Virus record (IMG/VR): IMGVR_UViG_3300033146_001218
Location: 1-33,083 of that record
Strand: one strand, 5' to 3'
DNA length: 33,083 nucleotides
Source: a virus
The notes beneath the pieces were generated by a model. That model was not told the origin of the DNA. It did not search any database and saw nothing but the letters and a program-made list of their open reading frames with translations. Within the stretch, counting starts at the first letter, position 1, and each line of letters starts with the position of its first letter. Below, piece by piece: positions 1 through 6,379 of this stretch. Both the position numbers and the translations under genes were made by a program.

Positions 1-45
1 ATAAAAAGATAATGATGAAGATTATACAAATGTAAAATAAATATT

Positions 46-393
46 ATGTGTGAAATTGTACATTGGAAAAAAGATAAATATGATATTTATATAGGTAGAT
101 TACCTAATAATGAATATAATAAGTGGGCTTACCCAAAAGAATTAAGAGAGCAGTTTCCTGAAGGAACACCAAGACAAGATATTATAGATGCATATGAAAA
201 TTATTTAATCTCGAATAAAGAGTTAATGTCAGACTTACATGAATTAAAAGGCTTAACGCTTGGATGTTGGTGTAAAAATAAGAAAGTTGGTAATAAACCA
301 GCATCAGGTAAATCTTGTCACGGTGATATATTGAAAAAATATGTTGATAAGTTAGAAAGAATAGATGAACGCAATGAGTTATTAAATGATTAA
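46..393 (+). CDS. DUF4326 family protein
   Basis: This 115-residue protein matches the DUF4326 pattern as I know it: an N-terminal Y-I-G-R strand (residues 16-19), a central R-x-x-I-x-x-Y helix, then L-x-E-L-K-G-x-x-L-G-C-W-C and a terminal C-H-G-D-I-L. The paired CWC and CHGD cysteines and histidine could bind a metal. The family is common in phages and plasmids and has no established reaction that I can name. No clear Shine-Dalgarno sequence precedes the ATG. A tiny ORF follows after two bases, so the two are probably co-transcribed. Family assignment is fairly sure; function is unknown. Confidence 0.75.
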   Translation: MCEIVHWKKDKYDIYIGRLPNNEYNKWAYPKELREQFPEGTPRQDIIDAYENYLISNKELMSDLHELKGLTLGCWCKNKKVGNKPASGKSCHGDILKKYVDKLERIDERNELLND

Positions 394-395
394 CT

Positions 396-512
396 ATGGA
401 TAAAAAAGATAATGACATGAACGATATGAGTAATGTCGCATCAAAAAAACACACACAATATTATAAAAATATGTTTGATTATGCCGCATCATTAATACAT
501 GAAATATTATAA
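396..512 (+). CDS. Small hypothetical protein (38 aa)
   Basis: A short ORF starts two bases after the DUF4326 stop codon and encodes 38 residues, MDKKDNDMNDMSNVAS followed by a more hydrophobic end. The tight spacing argues for translational coupling with the upstream gene. It has no recognisable domain, no transmembrane segment and no good ribosome-binding site. It ends 12 bases before the convergent polynucleotide kinase gene. It may be a real small phage protein or a chance ORF. Confidence 0.35.
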   Translation: MDKKDNDMNDMSNVASKKHTQYYKNMFDYAASLIHEIL

Positions 513-523
513 TCTTTTTTATT

Positions 524-1096
524 TTAATCTACAAAGAAAATTTCTAAATCTTCTTCTTTTCTCAATCGTTCTTTGATTTTCTTTTTAATCACTTTATTCC
601 AAACACCATCCCATTTATAATAAATCACAGAATTTCTAAACCTATCATATTGTGTTTCAAGTGCTTCTAATGGTACATTACTTCTATCAACACCATCTTT
701 AATATTCTCAGATATTCTTTCACAAGATAACTCAATATCTGGTTTGAAAACTAAACCGATTTTTTTGATGGATTTAAAATGTTTTAAGAAACCTTTTCTT
801 TTAGCAACTGATGTCGCATCAAAGATACAAAACCCATGTTCTTTTAGTTTTTCTTTTGTTCGAGAGAAAACTAAAGATTTCCATATTTGTAAATCTTTAT
901 CATGGTTATTAACATCACCGGTCAATTCTCTTCTCATATCATCAGGTGATACGATAATATCTGAAATATCAAGTTTATTCTCAGTTAAATAAGAATCTAA
1001 ATCAGGAAAATCTTCTCTCATTTTATTCTTAATATACCAAGTTTTACCTGAACCAGATATTGCCAATGTGACAAATAATGTTTTTTTTGCTTTCAT
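524..1096 (-). CDS. pnk: Polynucleotide 5'-kinase (T4 Pnkp kinase-domain type)
   Basis: The 190-residue protein has the P-loop kinase layout of T4 polynucleotide kinase. A Walker A-like ISGSGKT lies at residues 13-19, an S-P-D-D-M-R segment at about 50-55 matches the T4 substrate-binding D-D-x-R, I-F-D-A-T at about 91-95 matches the strand before the general-base region, and R-x-N-V-P-L-E-A-L near residue 138 matches the T4 lid R-x-x-x-V-P-I-x-x-L. It should transfer the ATP gamma-phosphate to 5'-OH ends of RNA or DNA, for instance to repair tRNA cut by host defence nucleases. The 3'-phosphatase domain of T4 Pnkp is absent. The first Gly of the P-loop consensus is Ala12. A HAD phosphatase is encoded separately at 23695-24531. 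Confidence 0.82.
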   Translation of the reverse strand: MKAKKTLFVTLAISGSGKTWYIKNKMREDFPDLDSYLTENKLDISDIIVSPDDMRRELTGDVNNHDKDLQIWKSLVFSRTKEKLKEHGFCIFDATSVAKRKGFLKHFKSIKKIGLVFKPDIELSCERISENIKDGVDRSNVPLEALETQYDRFRNSVIYYKWDGVWNKVIKKKIKERLRKEEDLEIFFVD

Positions 1097-1116
1097 AATA
1101 ATTGTACTATCTTTAT

Positions 1117-1126
1117 TTAATATATA
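1117..1126 (+). promoter_or_regulatory. AT-rich late-promoter-like box
   Basis: The sequence TTAATATATA lies 35 bases before the ATG of the small terminase candidate. The same ten bases recur upstream of other structural genes in this window (20815, 23663, 31232 on plus; 5560, 10761 on minus). It is probably a phage late promoter element analogous to the T4 TATAAATA box. The spacing here is longer than at the other copies. Confidence 0.4.
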
Positions 1127-1134
1127 ATATTATA

Positions 1135-1142
1135 CAAATATA
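1135..1142 (-). promoter_or_regulatory. Putative Bacteroidota -7 box before the kinase gene
   Basis: On the minus strand this reads TATATTTG, an exact match to the Bacteroidota -7 consensus TAnnTTTG, 38 bases upstream of the polynucleotide kinase ATG. No TTG is found at the expected -33 distance, so only half of the promoter is supported. Confidence 0.35.
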
Positions 1143-1161
1143 AGAAAAAAAGTTTAATAAT

Positions 1162-2028
1162 ATGCATAATGATGAAGATTTTTTTGATATAGATGATGAA
1201 TTTGAATCTTTAAATGATGAAAATGTTGTAGAAAATGTAAATGACGAAAGTGATTTAGATACGGAAGACTTTGATTTTGAAGATGATGAGATTATATCAG
1301 ATGAAGAAATAGATGAAGATGTAAAAACTTCAAAAGAAATAAAAAAAGAGTTTAAAAAAGCAAAAAATGTATCTGATAATTATAAACGAGGTAAAATCGA
1401 AATAAATGATTCTGTTTCTGAGTTAAAAGGTAGTATAGATTCTATGTTAGAAACATTAGATAATCCAAATGATATGTTCATAGAACAAGATTTATTACCA
1501 AGTTTAGAATTAACTGATGTAGAAGTATATGATTATGTACAAGAAATCGAATTAATAAAAATTGATAGTAAAGATACATTAGAATCATTAGCAAACCTAT
1601 ATTTAGATATTGAAAAAATGAAAAATAAAAATATCTATAAGATTATAAAAAATGATGCTGAAGCATTAGCAGATCTTAATTTTTCAATATCGATGGCTAA
1701 AAGAGCATTAATAGGTTGTATGAAACAACTTGATTTAGGTGTAAATGATCCTGATATGTATCAAGCAGTTGCGATGTTTCAGAAAGAAATGAGGGATACT
1801 ATTAAGATGACATATGATATTCAGAAAAAAATGAAAGATTTCTATAAAGAATTAAAAAATGAATTACCAGAGATAAATGGTGGTGAACAAGAGATACAAG
1901 AAGAAGAAACAATCGAAGATGAATATACTATAATTGGTGATCCAAAACTACTTAATAGTGTATTGGAACAATACGAAAAAGATCCATCACTATTAAATAT
2001 TAAAAAAGATGATAAGACTAAAGATTAA
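1162..2028 (+). CDS. Candidate small terminase subunit (T4 gp16-like)
   Basis: This is a 288-residue acidic protein whose first 60 residues are mostly Asp/Glu. The C-terminal half aligns by eye with T4 gp16: a helical stretch near residues 165-195, then N-D-P-D-M-Y-Q-A-V-A-M-F, then a long helix ending K-K-M-K-D-F (T4 has K-D-M-K-D-I), and a tail I-G-D-P-K-L-L-N-S-V-L-E-Q-Y matching T4 M-G-S-P-T-E-L-M-D-E-I. The small terminase would form a ring that recognises concatemeric DNA and regulates the large terminase during packaging. The acidic N-terminal extension is absent from T4 gp16. The gene overlaps the convergent ankyrin gene by 11 bases. A structural or virion protein is the alternative. 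Confidence 0.55.
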   Translation: MHNDEDFFDIDDEFESLNDENVVENVNDESDLDTEDFDFEDDEIISDEEIDEDVKTSKEIKKEFKKAKNVSDNYKRGKIEINDSVSELKGSIDSMLETLDNPNDMFIEQDLLPSLELTDVEVYDYVQEIELIKIDSKDTLESLANLYLDIEKMKNKNIYKIIKNDAEALADLNFSISMAKRALIGCMKQLDLGVNDPDMYQAVAMFQKEMRDTIKMTYDIQKKMKDFYKELKNELPEINGGEQEIQEEETIEDEYTIIGDPKLLNSVLEQYEKDPSLLNIKKDDKTKD

Positions 2029-2518
2029 AATCAGAAATTTTTATTGATTTTTTTAGTAGTTCATATTTTTCTGGATAATTTTCTTTTAACCATTCTTCAC
2101 CATTATATAAATAATATATGAATGTTCTACCATAAGAATCTTGTTTTGTTACATCAGCACCATTATCAATTAATAATCTAATTAATTCATATGTTATACC
2201 TTTTATTGATGCTAAAATTAACGGTGTCATACCAACAGGAGAAATATTTTCAGTTATATATGTTATACTATGAATATTTGTTTCATAGATAGTTTGATTT
2301 ATATTTGCACCACTTTCTAACGCTGTTTTAATATATATGGCATCATAATCTTGAATAATTAAATGATGTAATATAGTTTCGCCATCATATATAAAATCAT
2401 CTATAAATCCAGATGCTTTTTTAATATCATCTATTGTTGCTTCTTTATCTTGAATTTTATAGAATAAATCTTGTAGAAAAATATGGTTATTTTCAAATAA
2501 TTTAAATTTTGTTATCAT
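2018..2518 (-). CDS. Ankyrin-repeat protein with capsid-targeting-like leader
   Basis: This 166-residue protein begins MITKFKLFE, identical in its first nine residues to the ankyrin protein at 12984. Two or three ankyrin-type units follow: G-E-T-I-L-H-H-L-I near residue 46, S-G-A-N-I-N near 70, and G-M-T-P-L-I-L-A-S with L-L-I-D-N-G-A-D near 95-122. The end carries Y-P-E-K-Y and the terminal D-F-N-L shared with paralogues at 14855 and in the interrupted gene at 12984. Ankyrin repeats normally bind other proteins; the target here is unknown. Its ATG overlaps the stop of the DHH phosphoesterase gene (ATGA), so the two are translationally coupled. Confidence 0.75.
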   Translation of the reverse strand: MITKFKLFENNHIFLQDLFYKIQDKEATIDDIKKASGFIDDFIYDGETILHHLIIQDYDAIYIKTALESGANINQTIYETNIHSITYITENISPVGMTPLILASIKGITYELIRLLIDNGADVTKQDSYGRTFIYYLYNGEEWLKENYPEKYELLKKSIKISDFNL

Positions 2519-4359
2519 TTATCATTTTGGATTTTTTGAGCATTCCTTATATCAGATGCTAACATTGTTTTTTTATTTAAATCTTCATCTTTAACTTTTG
2601 ATGGTGTTTTTTCTTCACTTTCATCACCCCAAGGCATTTTAATGTCAGACCATTTTACACCTGATAAATCTTGAATCATTTTATTTTTTATTAAATCCAA
2701 AAACCTCGAATCTGTATATATTTTTGTTGCTCTACCAAAGATATTTGATATTGAACCAATTCCTTTGTGTCCACCGGCAACTGTTGTAACATTTTCAACA
2801 GCATTTATATCTAAACCAAAATGTTCTTCAAAGTTTTTCAATAATACTTCACAATATTTACCAAGATTACCAACAGTTGTGCCGTCTTTCAATTTAGGTA
2901 AATATTCTTTATCATAATTATCTAATTTGTGATATGATGCGACTTGAAAAGTATTACCATATTGTAATAAAATCCAAAATATTGGTTGTTTTGCTCTCAA
3001 TATTAAAGTGCCTTCTGTTCGTTCTGGATCGAATACTAATCTACCATCTACCATTTTTGTAGCATCACCACCTTCAATCATTTCTTGATATAAATCAATA
3101 TAATCAGAAATACCTTCTACTTTTTCTTCTTTTTCATCCTTTTTTATATTTATTGTCGTAATATCAGTATCATATGTAATATCTCCAATAACTTCTACTT
3201 TCTGTCCAATTTTCATTTTCATTATATCATATAATGGACTATCTTTTTCAATTTCATATTGAATTGTTGGAACTAAACCATCTTGTTTACCATATTCTTT
3301 ATCTAATCTTGAAATCGCTTTTTTCATATCTTTTTCCAAGATTGCTCTGGCTCTCAACGCATTAGCCCAAGTACCAGACGGCACAAACATCATATTACCA
3401 ATTATCTGATAACCATCTAATTTAATTCCTTGATTAGTAGCAAATTTTTTATGAAATTCTACTTGTGAGTGAATAGTTTCTTTTGATTTAGGTTCGACTT
3501 TATTCCAACCTTGTTTTGTCATTCCTCTCGTTTTTTCTTGCATTGTATTTAATCGCCATTCAGCATCTTTAAGAAAATCTTTTTGGAATGTTTTTAACAT
3601 TGCTGGATTAGTTAATTTTAAATTTTTAATATATGCTTCTGTATCGTCATCAAAACCTGCGTTTTTCGATGCTTTCTTCAATGTCCACATATTCATATTA
3701 TTGGCAGGATATAATAATCTAAATAATCTATAAATATTATAGATGCTTGGATTTTTATCTGTTGTGTTAGCAACAACTTCAATAAATGTTCTGTGATCTG
3801 AACGTTTTAATAATTGATTGAAAGCTGCCGAAAATTCTAATTTAGATTTGAATTTCTTTGGATCAAAATTCAATAACACTTCTTGATCGATATTATAGTC
3901 ATCATATTTAGCACTATCAATCATATCAATTACATTTTGTATTAATGAATCTATTGGTAAACCTAATTGATCGCAAATTCCTTCATACGCAGATGTTGTT
4001 TCAGTTTTTATCGCACTTTTTTTATAATTATCATCTAATTCTCCTTGGTGATGATCAATGTAAACATCAATACCTTCTGTGTTTTCAGCATAATCTAATG
4101 CTATATTAATATATTTATTATTTAATGTTGTTGTGTTCCAACTTTCTTGATAATTAATTATACCATATCCTTGAATTTTGAAACCTTTATCTTCAAGGTG
4201 ATTTTTCATTAATATTGCTGAATATATACCATCCAAATCATCATGGAAATATATCATCACTTCTTTACCGACTTTACCTTTTTTAATCCAATAATCTTCT
4301 GAATTAGGTATTCTTGGCGCTGATTCATTCAACTTTGTATAATTTGTGAAGTTTTTCAT
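2515..4359 (-). CDS. DHH/DHHA1-family phosphoesterase with capsid-targeting-like leader
   Basis: The 614-residue protein has the DHH superfamily motifs: H-D-D-L-D-G at residues 39-44, an Asp in A-L-D-Y at 89, the signature D-H-H at 102-104, and Asp148. G-G-H-K-G-I-G-S at about 529-536 matches the DHHA1 substrate-binding G-G-G-H-x-x-A-x-G. Relatives (NrnA, GdpP, RecJ) are metal-dependent phosphoesterases that act on short oligonucleotides, cyclic dinucleotides or single-stranded DNA. The segment between the two domains is much longer than in NrnA. The N-terminus MKNFTNYTKLNE resembles the T4 internal-protein leader. It is followed by the ankyrin gene with an ATGA overlap. Packaging into the head, and a role against nucleotide-signalling defence, are inferences. 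Confidence 0.78.
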   Translation of the reverse strand: MKNFTNYTKLNESAPRIPNSEDYWIKKGKVGKEVMIYFHDDLDGIYSAILMKNHLEDKGFKIQGYGIINYQESWNTTTLNNKYINIALDYAENTEGIDVYIDHHQGELDDNYKKSAIKTETTSAYEGICDQLGLPIDSLIQNVIDMIDSAKYDDYNIDQEVLLNFDPKKFKSKLEFSAAFNQLLKRSDHRTFIEVVANTTDKNPSIYNIYRLFRLLYPANNMNMWTLKKASKNAGFDDDTEAYIKNLKLTNPAMLKTFQKDFLKDAEWRLNTMQEKTRGMTKQGWNKVEPKSKETIHSQVEFHKKFATNQGIKLDGYQIIGNMMFVPSGTWANALRARAILEKDMKKAISRLDKEYGKQDGLVPTIQYEIEKDSPLYDIMKMKIGQKVEVIGDITYDTDITTINIKKDEKEEKVEGISDYIDLYQEMIEGGDATKMVDGRLVFDPERTEGTLILRAKQPIFWILLQYGNTFQVASYHKLDNYDKEYLPKLKDGTTVGNLGKYCEVLLKNFEEHFGLDINAVENVTTVAGGHKGIGSISNIFGRATKIYTDSRFLDLIKNKMIQDLSGVKWSDIKMPWGDESEEKTPSKVKDEDLNKKTMLASDIRNAQKIQNDK

Positions 4360-4385
4360 AAATAAAAATTCTTTTTAGTTAGTAT

Positions 4386-4407
4386 TATATATAAAAAAGC
4401 AAATATA
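4386..4407 (-). promoter_or_regulatory. Promoter region of the DHH-ankyrin operon
   Basis: On the minus strand two elements precede the DHH gene. TATATTTG (4400-4407) fits the Bacteroidota -7 box, without a clear TTG upstream. TTTATATATA (4386-4395), 26 bases before the ATG, fits the late-type box found before other structural genes. The operon may be read at more than one stage of infection. Confidence 0.4.
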
Positions 4408-4420
4408 AGAAAAATAAATT

Positions 4421-4455
4421 AAAAAACCACATATTAATCAAAATATGTGGTTTTT
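4421..4455 (-). terminator. Intrinsic terminator
   Basis: A 13-base-pair perfect inverted repeat (4423-4435 with 4442-4454) around CCACATATT has a 6-base loop and is flanked by A and T runs on both sides. It lies 24 bases past the stop of the 4479-4982 gene and ends that minus-strand unit before the DHH promoter. Confidence 0.8.
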
Positions 4456-4478
4456 ATCTCTATTTTCCCGAACAGAGT

Positions 4479-4982
4479 TTATTTTAATAGTTTTTTAATA
4501 TTTTCAACTATTATGTTTTTTATATCATCATTAGGTATATTTTTAATAATTGTGAATGTATCACTACCTTCGATGTTTATGTTTTCAAAAATACTTTCAT
4601 TTAAATTATCTTTATGATATTTTATTAATGTTTCAACAAAAAGATTTAAGTCTATTTTTGTTTCTAAATTATATTTTAATAGCACAATACTATCATTTTG
4701 TTCAGTAATAATAAAATGTAATTTACTTTTACTGATTTTCTTTTGTTCTAATAATTGTATTGTCGAACTTGGTTTGATTGGTCCAATAAATGAAACAACT
4801 TTACCATCAAATATAATTGATTCAGAAATCTCTTTCACCTTTTCTATTTTTTTAGGTTTAGGTGTCTTTTTCAACATTGGTTCTTGAACTTTTGGTTCTT
4901 GAACTTTTGGTGTTTCTTTATCAGGAGTAGATGATTTCATACTCGAATTCTCATTAATATAATCTGTATATTTCTTTAACAT
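4479..4982 (-). CDS. Hypothetical protein with capsid-targeting-like leader
   Basis: The 167-residue protein starts MLKKYTDYINE, close to the T4 internal-protein leader MKTYQEFIAE, with a candidate prohead-protease site after I-N-E. A basic, proline-rich linker follows, with the duplicated unit P-K-V-Q-E and P-K-P-K-K (residues about 25-48). The remaining 115 residues look like a compact alpha/beta domain with no family I recognise. A lysine-rich, DNA-binding linker would suit an internal head protein, but that is an inference. It lies 31 bases after the Q-rich gene and ends at a strong terminator, so the two genes form a small operon. Confidence 0.65.
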   Translation of the reverse strand: MLKKYTDYINENSSMKSSTPDKETPKVQEPKVQEPMLKKTPKPKKIEKVKEISESIIFDGKVVSFIGPIKPSSTIQLLEQKKISKSKLHFIITEQNDSIVLLKYNLETKIDLNLFVETLIKYHKDNLNESIFENINIEGSDTFTIIKNIPNDDIKNIIVENIKKLLK

Positions 4983-5013
4983 AATATAATTTTTTTATAT
5001 GATCTTAATCAAT

Positions 5014-5538
5014 TTAAATTGCTTGTGTTTGACCACCTTGAATTGCTTGTCCTTGAATTTGACCTTGACCTTGACCTTGTCCTTGAATTTGTCCTTGACC
5101 TTGAACTTGTGTTTCTTGACCTTGAACTTGTGTTTCTTGACCTTGAATATCCTGAGCAGTTTCTTGTGCTTGGATGTTCTGTGTATCTTGAACTTGTGCT
5201 TGTGGATCCATTTGTGCTTGTGGTTGAACTTGAACTTGTGGTTGAACTTGTGTAGCCGCAGTACCTAAAACGATAGAAGTTGGAAAGTTTTCGATAGTCA
5301 TAAAAGAATCGGCTAAATATTGCACTAACATCTCAGCTATTTGATCTTTTGAATGTGTATTCAATAAATCTTGTCCTGATTCATCTTTTACTTTTTTCAT
5401 ATATCCTGATACAATAGAACCAGGCACTTTTATTGCGTTTCTTACATCAAAATCACTACCATTTAATATAACTGTTTCATTTAATTTTTTCCCAGTCTTA
5501 ATTGATTTGAAATCATTTAAATTTTTCATGTTTTTCAT
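5014..5538 (-). CDS. Q/G-rich repeat protein with leader-like N-terminus
   Basis: The 174-residue protein starts with two MKN units (MKNMKNLNDF), and its candidate protease site is L-N-E at residues 19-21. Residues 22-90 form an ordinary-looking domain with V-L-N-G-S-D-F-D. The last 80 residues are low complexity, built from Q-V-Q-P-Q, Q-A-Q and Q-G-Q-G units with almost no basic residues. No family is recognised. It is the first gene of a minus-strand unit behind a late-type box at 5560-5569. A scaffold, core or internal head role would fit the leader and context but is not shown. The start at 5538 rather than the ATG three codons later is the better fit to box spacing; both are possible. 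Confidence 0.65.
   Translation of the reverse strand: MKNMKNLNDFKSIKTGKKLNETVILNGSDFDVRNAIKVPGSIVSGYMKKVKDESGQDLLNTHSKDQIAEMLVQYLADSFMTIENFPTSIVLGTAATQVQPQVQVQPQAQMDPQAQVQDTQNIQAQETAQDIQGQETQVQGQETQVQGQGQIQGQGQGQGQIQGQAIQGGQTQAI
5040..5250. repeat. Short tandem repeats inside the Q-rich gene
   Basis: The plus strand is an array of CTTG-centred 6-base and related units. It includes a perfect direct duplication of a 21-base unit at 5097-5117 and 5118-5138. On the minus strand it encodes the Gln/Gly/Val tail. Such arrays expand and contract by slippage, so tail length probably varies between isolates. Confidence 0.8.
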
Positions 5539-5559
5539 AATTATAAATTATTTTTCTTT

Positions 5560-5569
5560 TATATATTAA
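5560..5569 (-). promoter_or_regulatory. Late-promoter-like box
   Basis: The minus strand reads TTAATATATA, with 21 bases between box and ATG of the Q-rich leader gene. This spacing matches the copies before the 10738 gene (22), the lysozyme (21) and the gp26-like gene (20). Confidence 0.5.
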
Positions 5570-5609
5570 TTAATAAAAGTCATTTTTTTTCAAACTATAA
5601 ATCAAAAAT

Positions 5610-5619
5610 TCAATATATA
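5610..5619 (+). promoter_or_regulatory. Late-promoter-like box
   Basis: TCAATATATA differs by one base from the TTAATATATA box and has 21 bases to the ATG at 5641. It lies back to back with the minus-strand box at 5560-5569, making a divergent promoter region. Confidence 0.4.
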
Positions 5620-5640
5620 TACTAAAAATCAAAAAATACA

Positions 5641-5982
5641 ATGAACAAAACTATTATATGGACTGTTGTAATATACTCGCTGATCTTGTTGTTGGTTGGT
5701 TATATTTATTTTAATTCTGATTTAAGTTACAAAAAAGAAATTGAAAAAATTGAAAATGAATACAAAATAAAAAATGATTCATTAGAAAATACTATTAAAA
5801 TTTATGAATTAAAAATAGAAAAATTAGATTCATTAAATAATGACATAACAAATGATATTGATTCTATAAAAAATAAACAAAATGATAATGAAACATACAC
5901 ATATACTCCTTTTCATAGTCTTTCTCCTGATTCAGTTGCAAACATATTCGCAAGATACGACATCAGTAAAAGATACGAATAG
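5641..5982 (+). CDS. Membrane-anchored coiled-coil protein, candidate inner-membrane spanin
   Basis: The 113-residue protein has one N-terminal hydrophobic segment (residues about 5-25, T-I-I-W-T-V-V-I-Y-S-L-I-L-L-L-V-G-Y-I) and then a charged helical region rich in Lys, Glu and Ile/Leu heptads (30-85) that should form a coiled coil. This is the architecture of an Rz-type inner-membrane spanin, which links inner and outer membranes in the last step of lysis. The next gene starts inside its 3' end in another frame, as in many Rz/Rz1 pairs. There is no sequence-level match to a known Rz that I can claim. A plain membrane-anchored phage protein is the alternative. Confidence 0.55.
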   Translation: MNKTIIWTVVIYSLILLLVGYIYFNSDLSYKKEIEKIENEYKIKNDSLENTIKIYELKIEKLDSLNNDITNDIDSIKNKQNDNETYTYTPFHSLSPDSVANIFARYDISKRYE

Positions 5983-6379
5983 TTATGATTTACCAGAAAT
6001 TGAAACATTAAAACCAATAGTTTTCAAAAAACATGGAGAAGTTTATTATGGTTTCGATACAAAACAAAGTGAATATCTTTTTAATTCTTTGAAACAACGA
6101 GATTTTTATTTTCATAAATATAAAATGAAAGTAGAAGATTTTAATAATATTGTTGAATTATATGATGAAAAATTATATAATAAAGATGAACAACTTAATT
6201 TAAAAGATTCAGTTATTACATCAAAAGATGAAATCATTATAAATAAGACTAATGAATTTTGCGATAAAGAAAAAATATATAAAAAACAATTAAAAAAAGA
6301 AAAATTTAAAACAGTTATCGGTACCGTAGTTGGTGTTGCGATAGGTGTAATAGGAACATTAATAATTGTTGCTCTATAA
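5882..6379 (+). CDS. Secreted coiled-coil protein with C-terminal membrane helix, candidate spanin partner
   Basis: The reading frame starts about 100 bases inside the upstream gene, at ATG 5882 or, more likely, 5888 (M-K-H-T-H). It has a typical signal peptide (hydrophobic I-L-L-F-I-V-F-L-L-I, then T-Y-S-Q as a possible cleavage site), a charged helical body with K-D-E and Y-D-E-K repeats, and a C-terminal transmembrane segment (about residues 141-164, rich in V, G and I). The overlap and topology suggest a lysis partner of the upstream protein. The lipobox cysteine expected of an outer-membrane spanin is missing, so it is not a classical Rz1 or a u-spanin. It meets the giant minus-strand gene with a 6-base overlap. 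Confidence 0.6.
   Translation: MIMKHTHILLFIVFLLIQLQTYSQDTTSVKDTNSYDLPEIETLKPIVFKKHGEVYYGFDTKQSEYLFNSLKQRDFYFHKYKMKVEDFNNIVELYDEKLYNKDEQLNLKDSVITSKDEIIINKTNEFCDKEKIYKKQLKKEKFKTVIGTVVGVAIGVIGTLIIVAL

Noticed and set aside
5040-5250. CRISPR-like array
   Set aside because: The repeats are short, contiguous and coding (Gln/Gly-rich tail), with no spacers.
4999-5268. Plus-strand Leu-rich ORFs opposite the Q-rich gene
   Set aside because: They are antisense readings of the tandem repeat, with no promoter and improbable composition.
5882-5960. Outer-membrane lipoprotein (classical Rz1 or u-spanin)
   Set aside because: The signal peptide has no Cys at the expected lipobox position, so lipidation is not supported.
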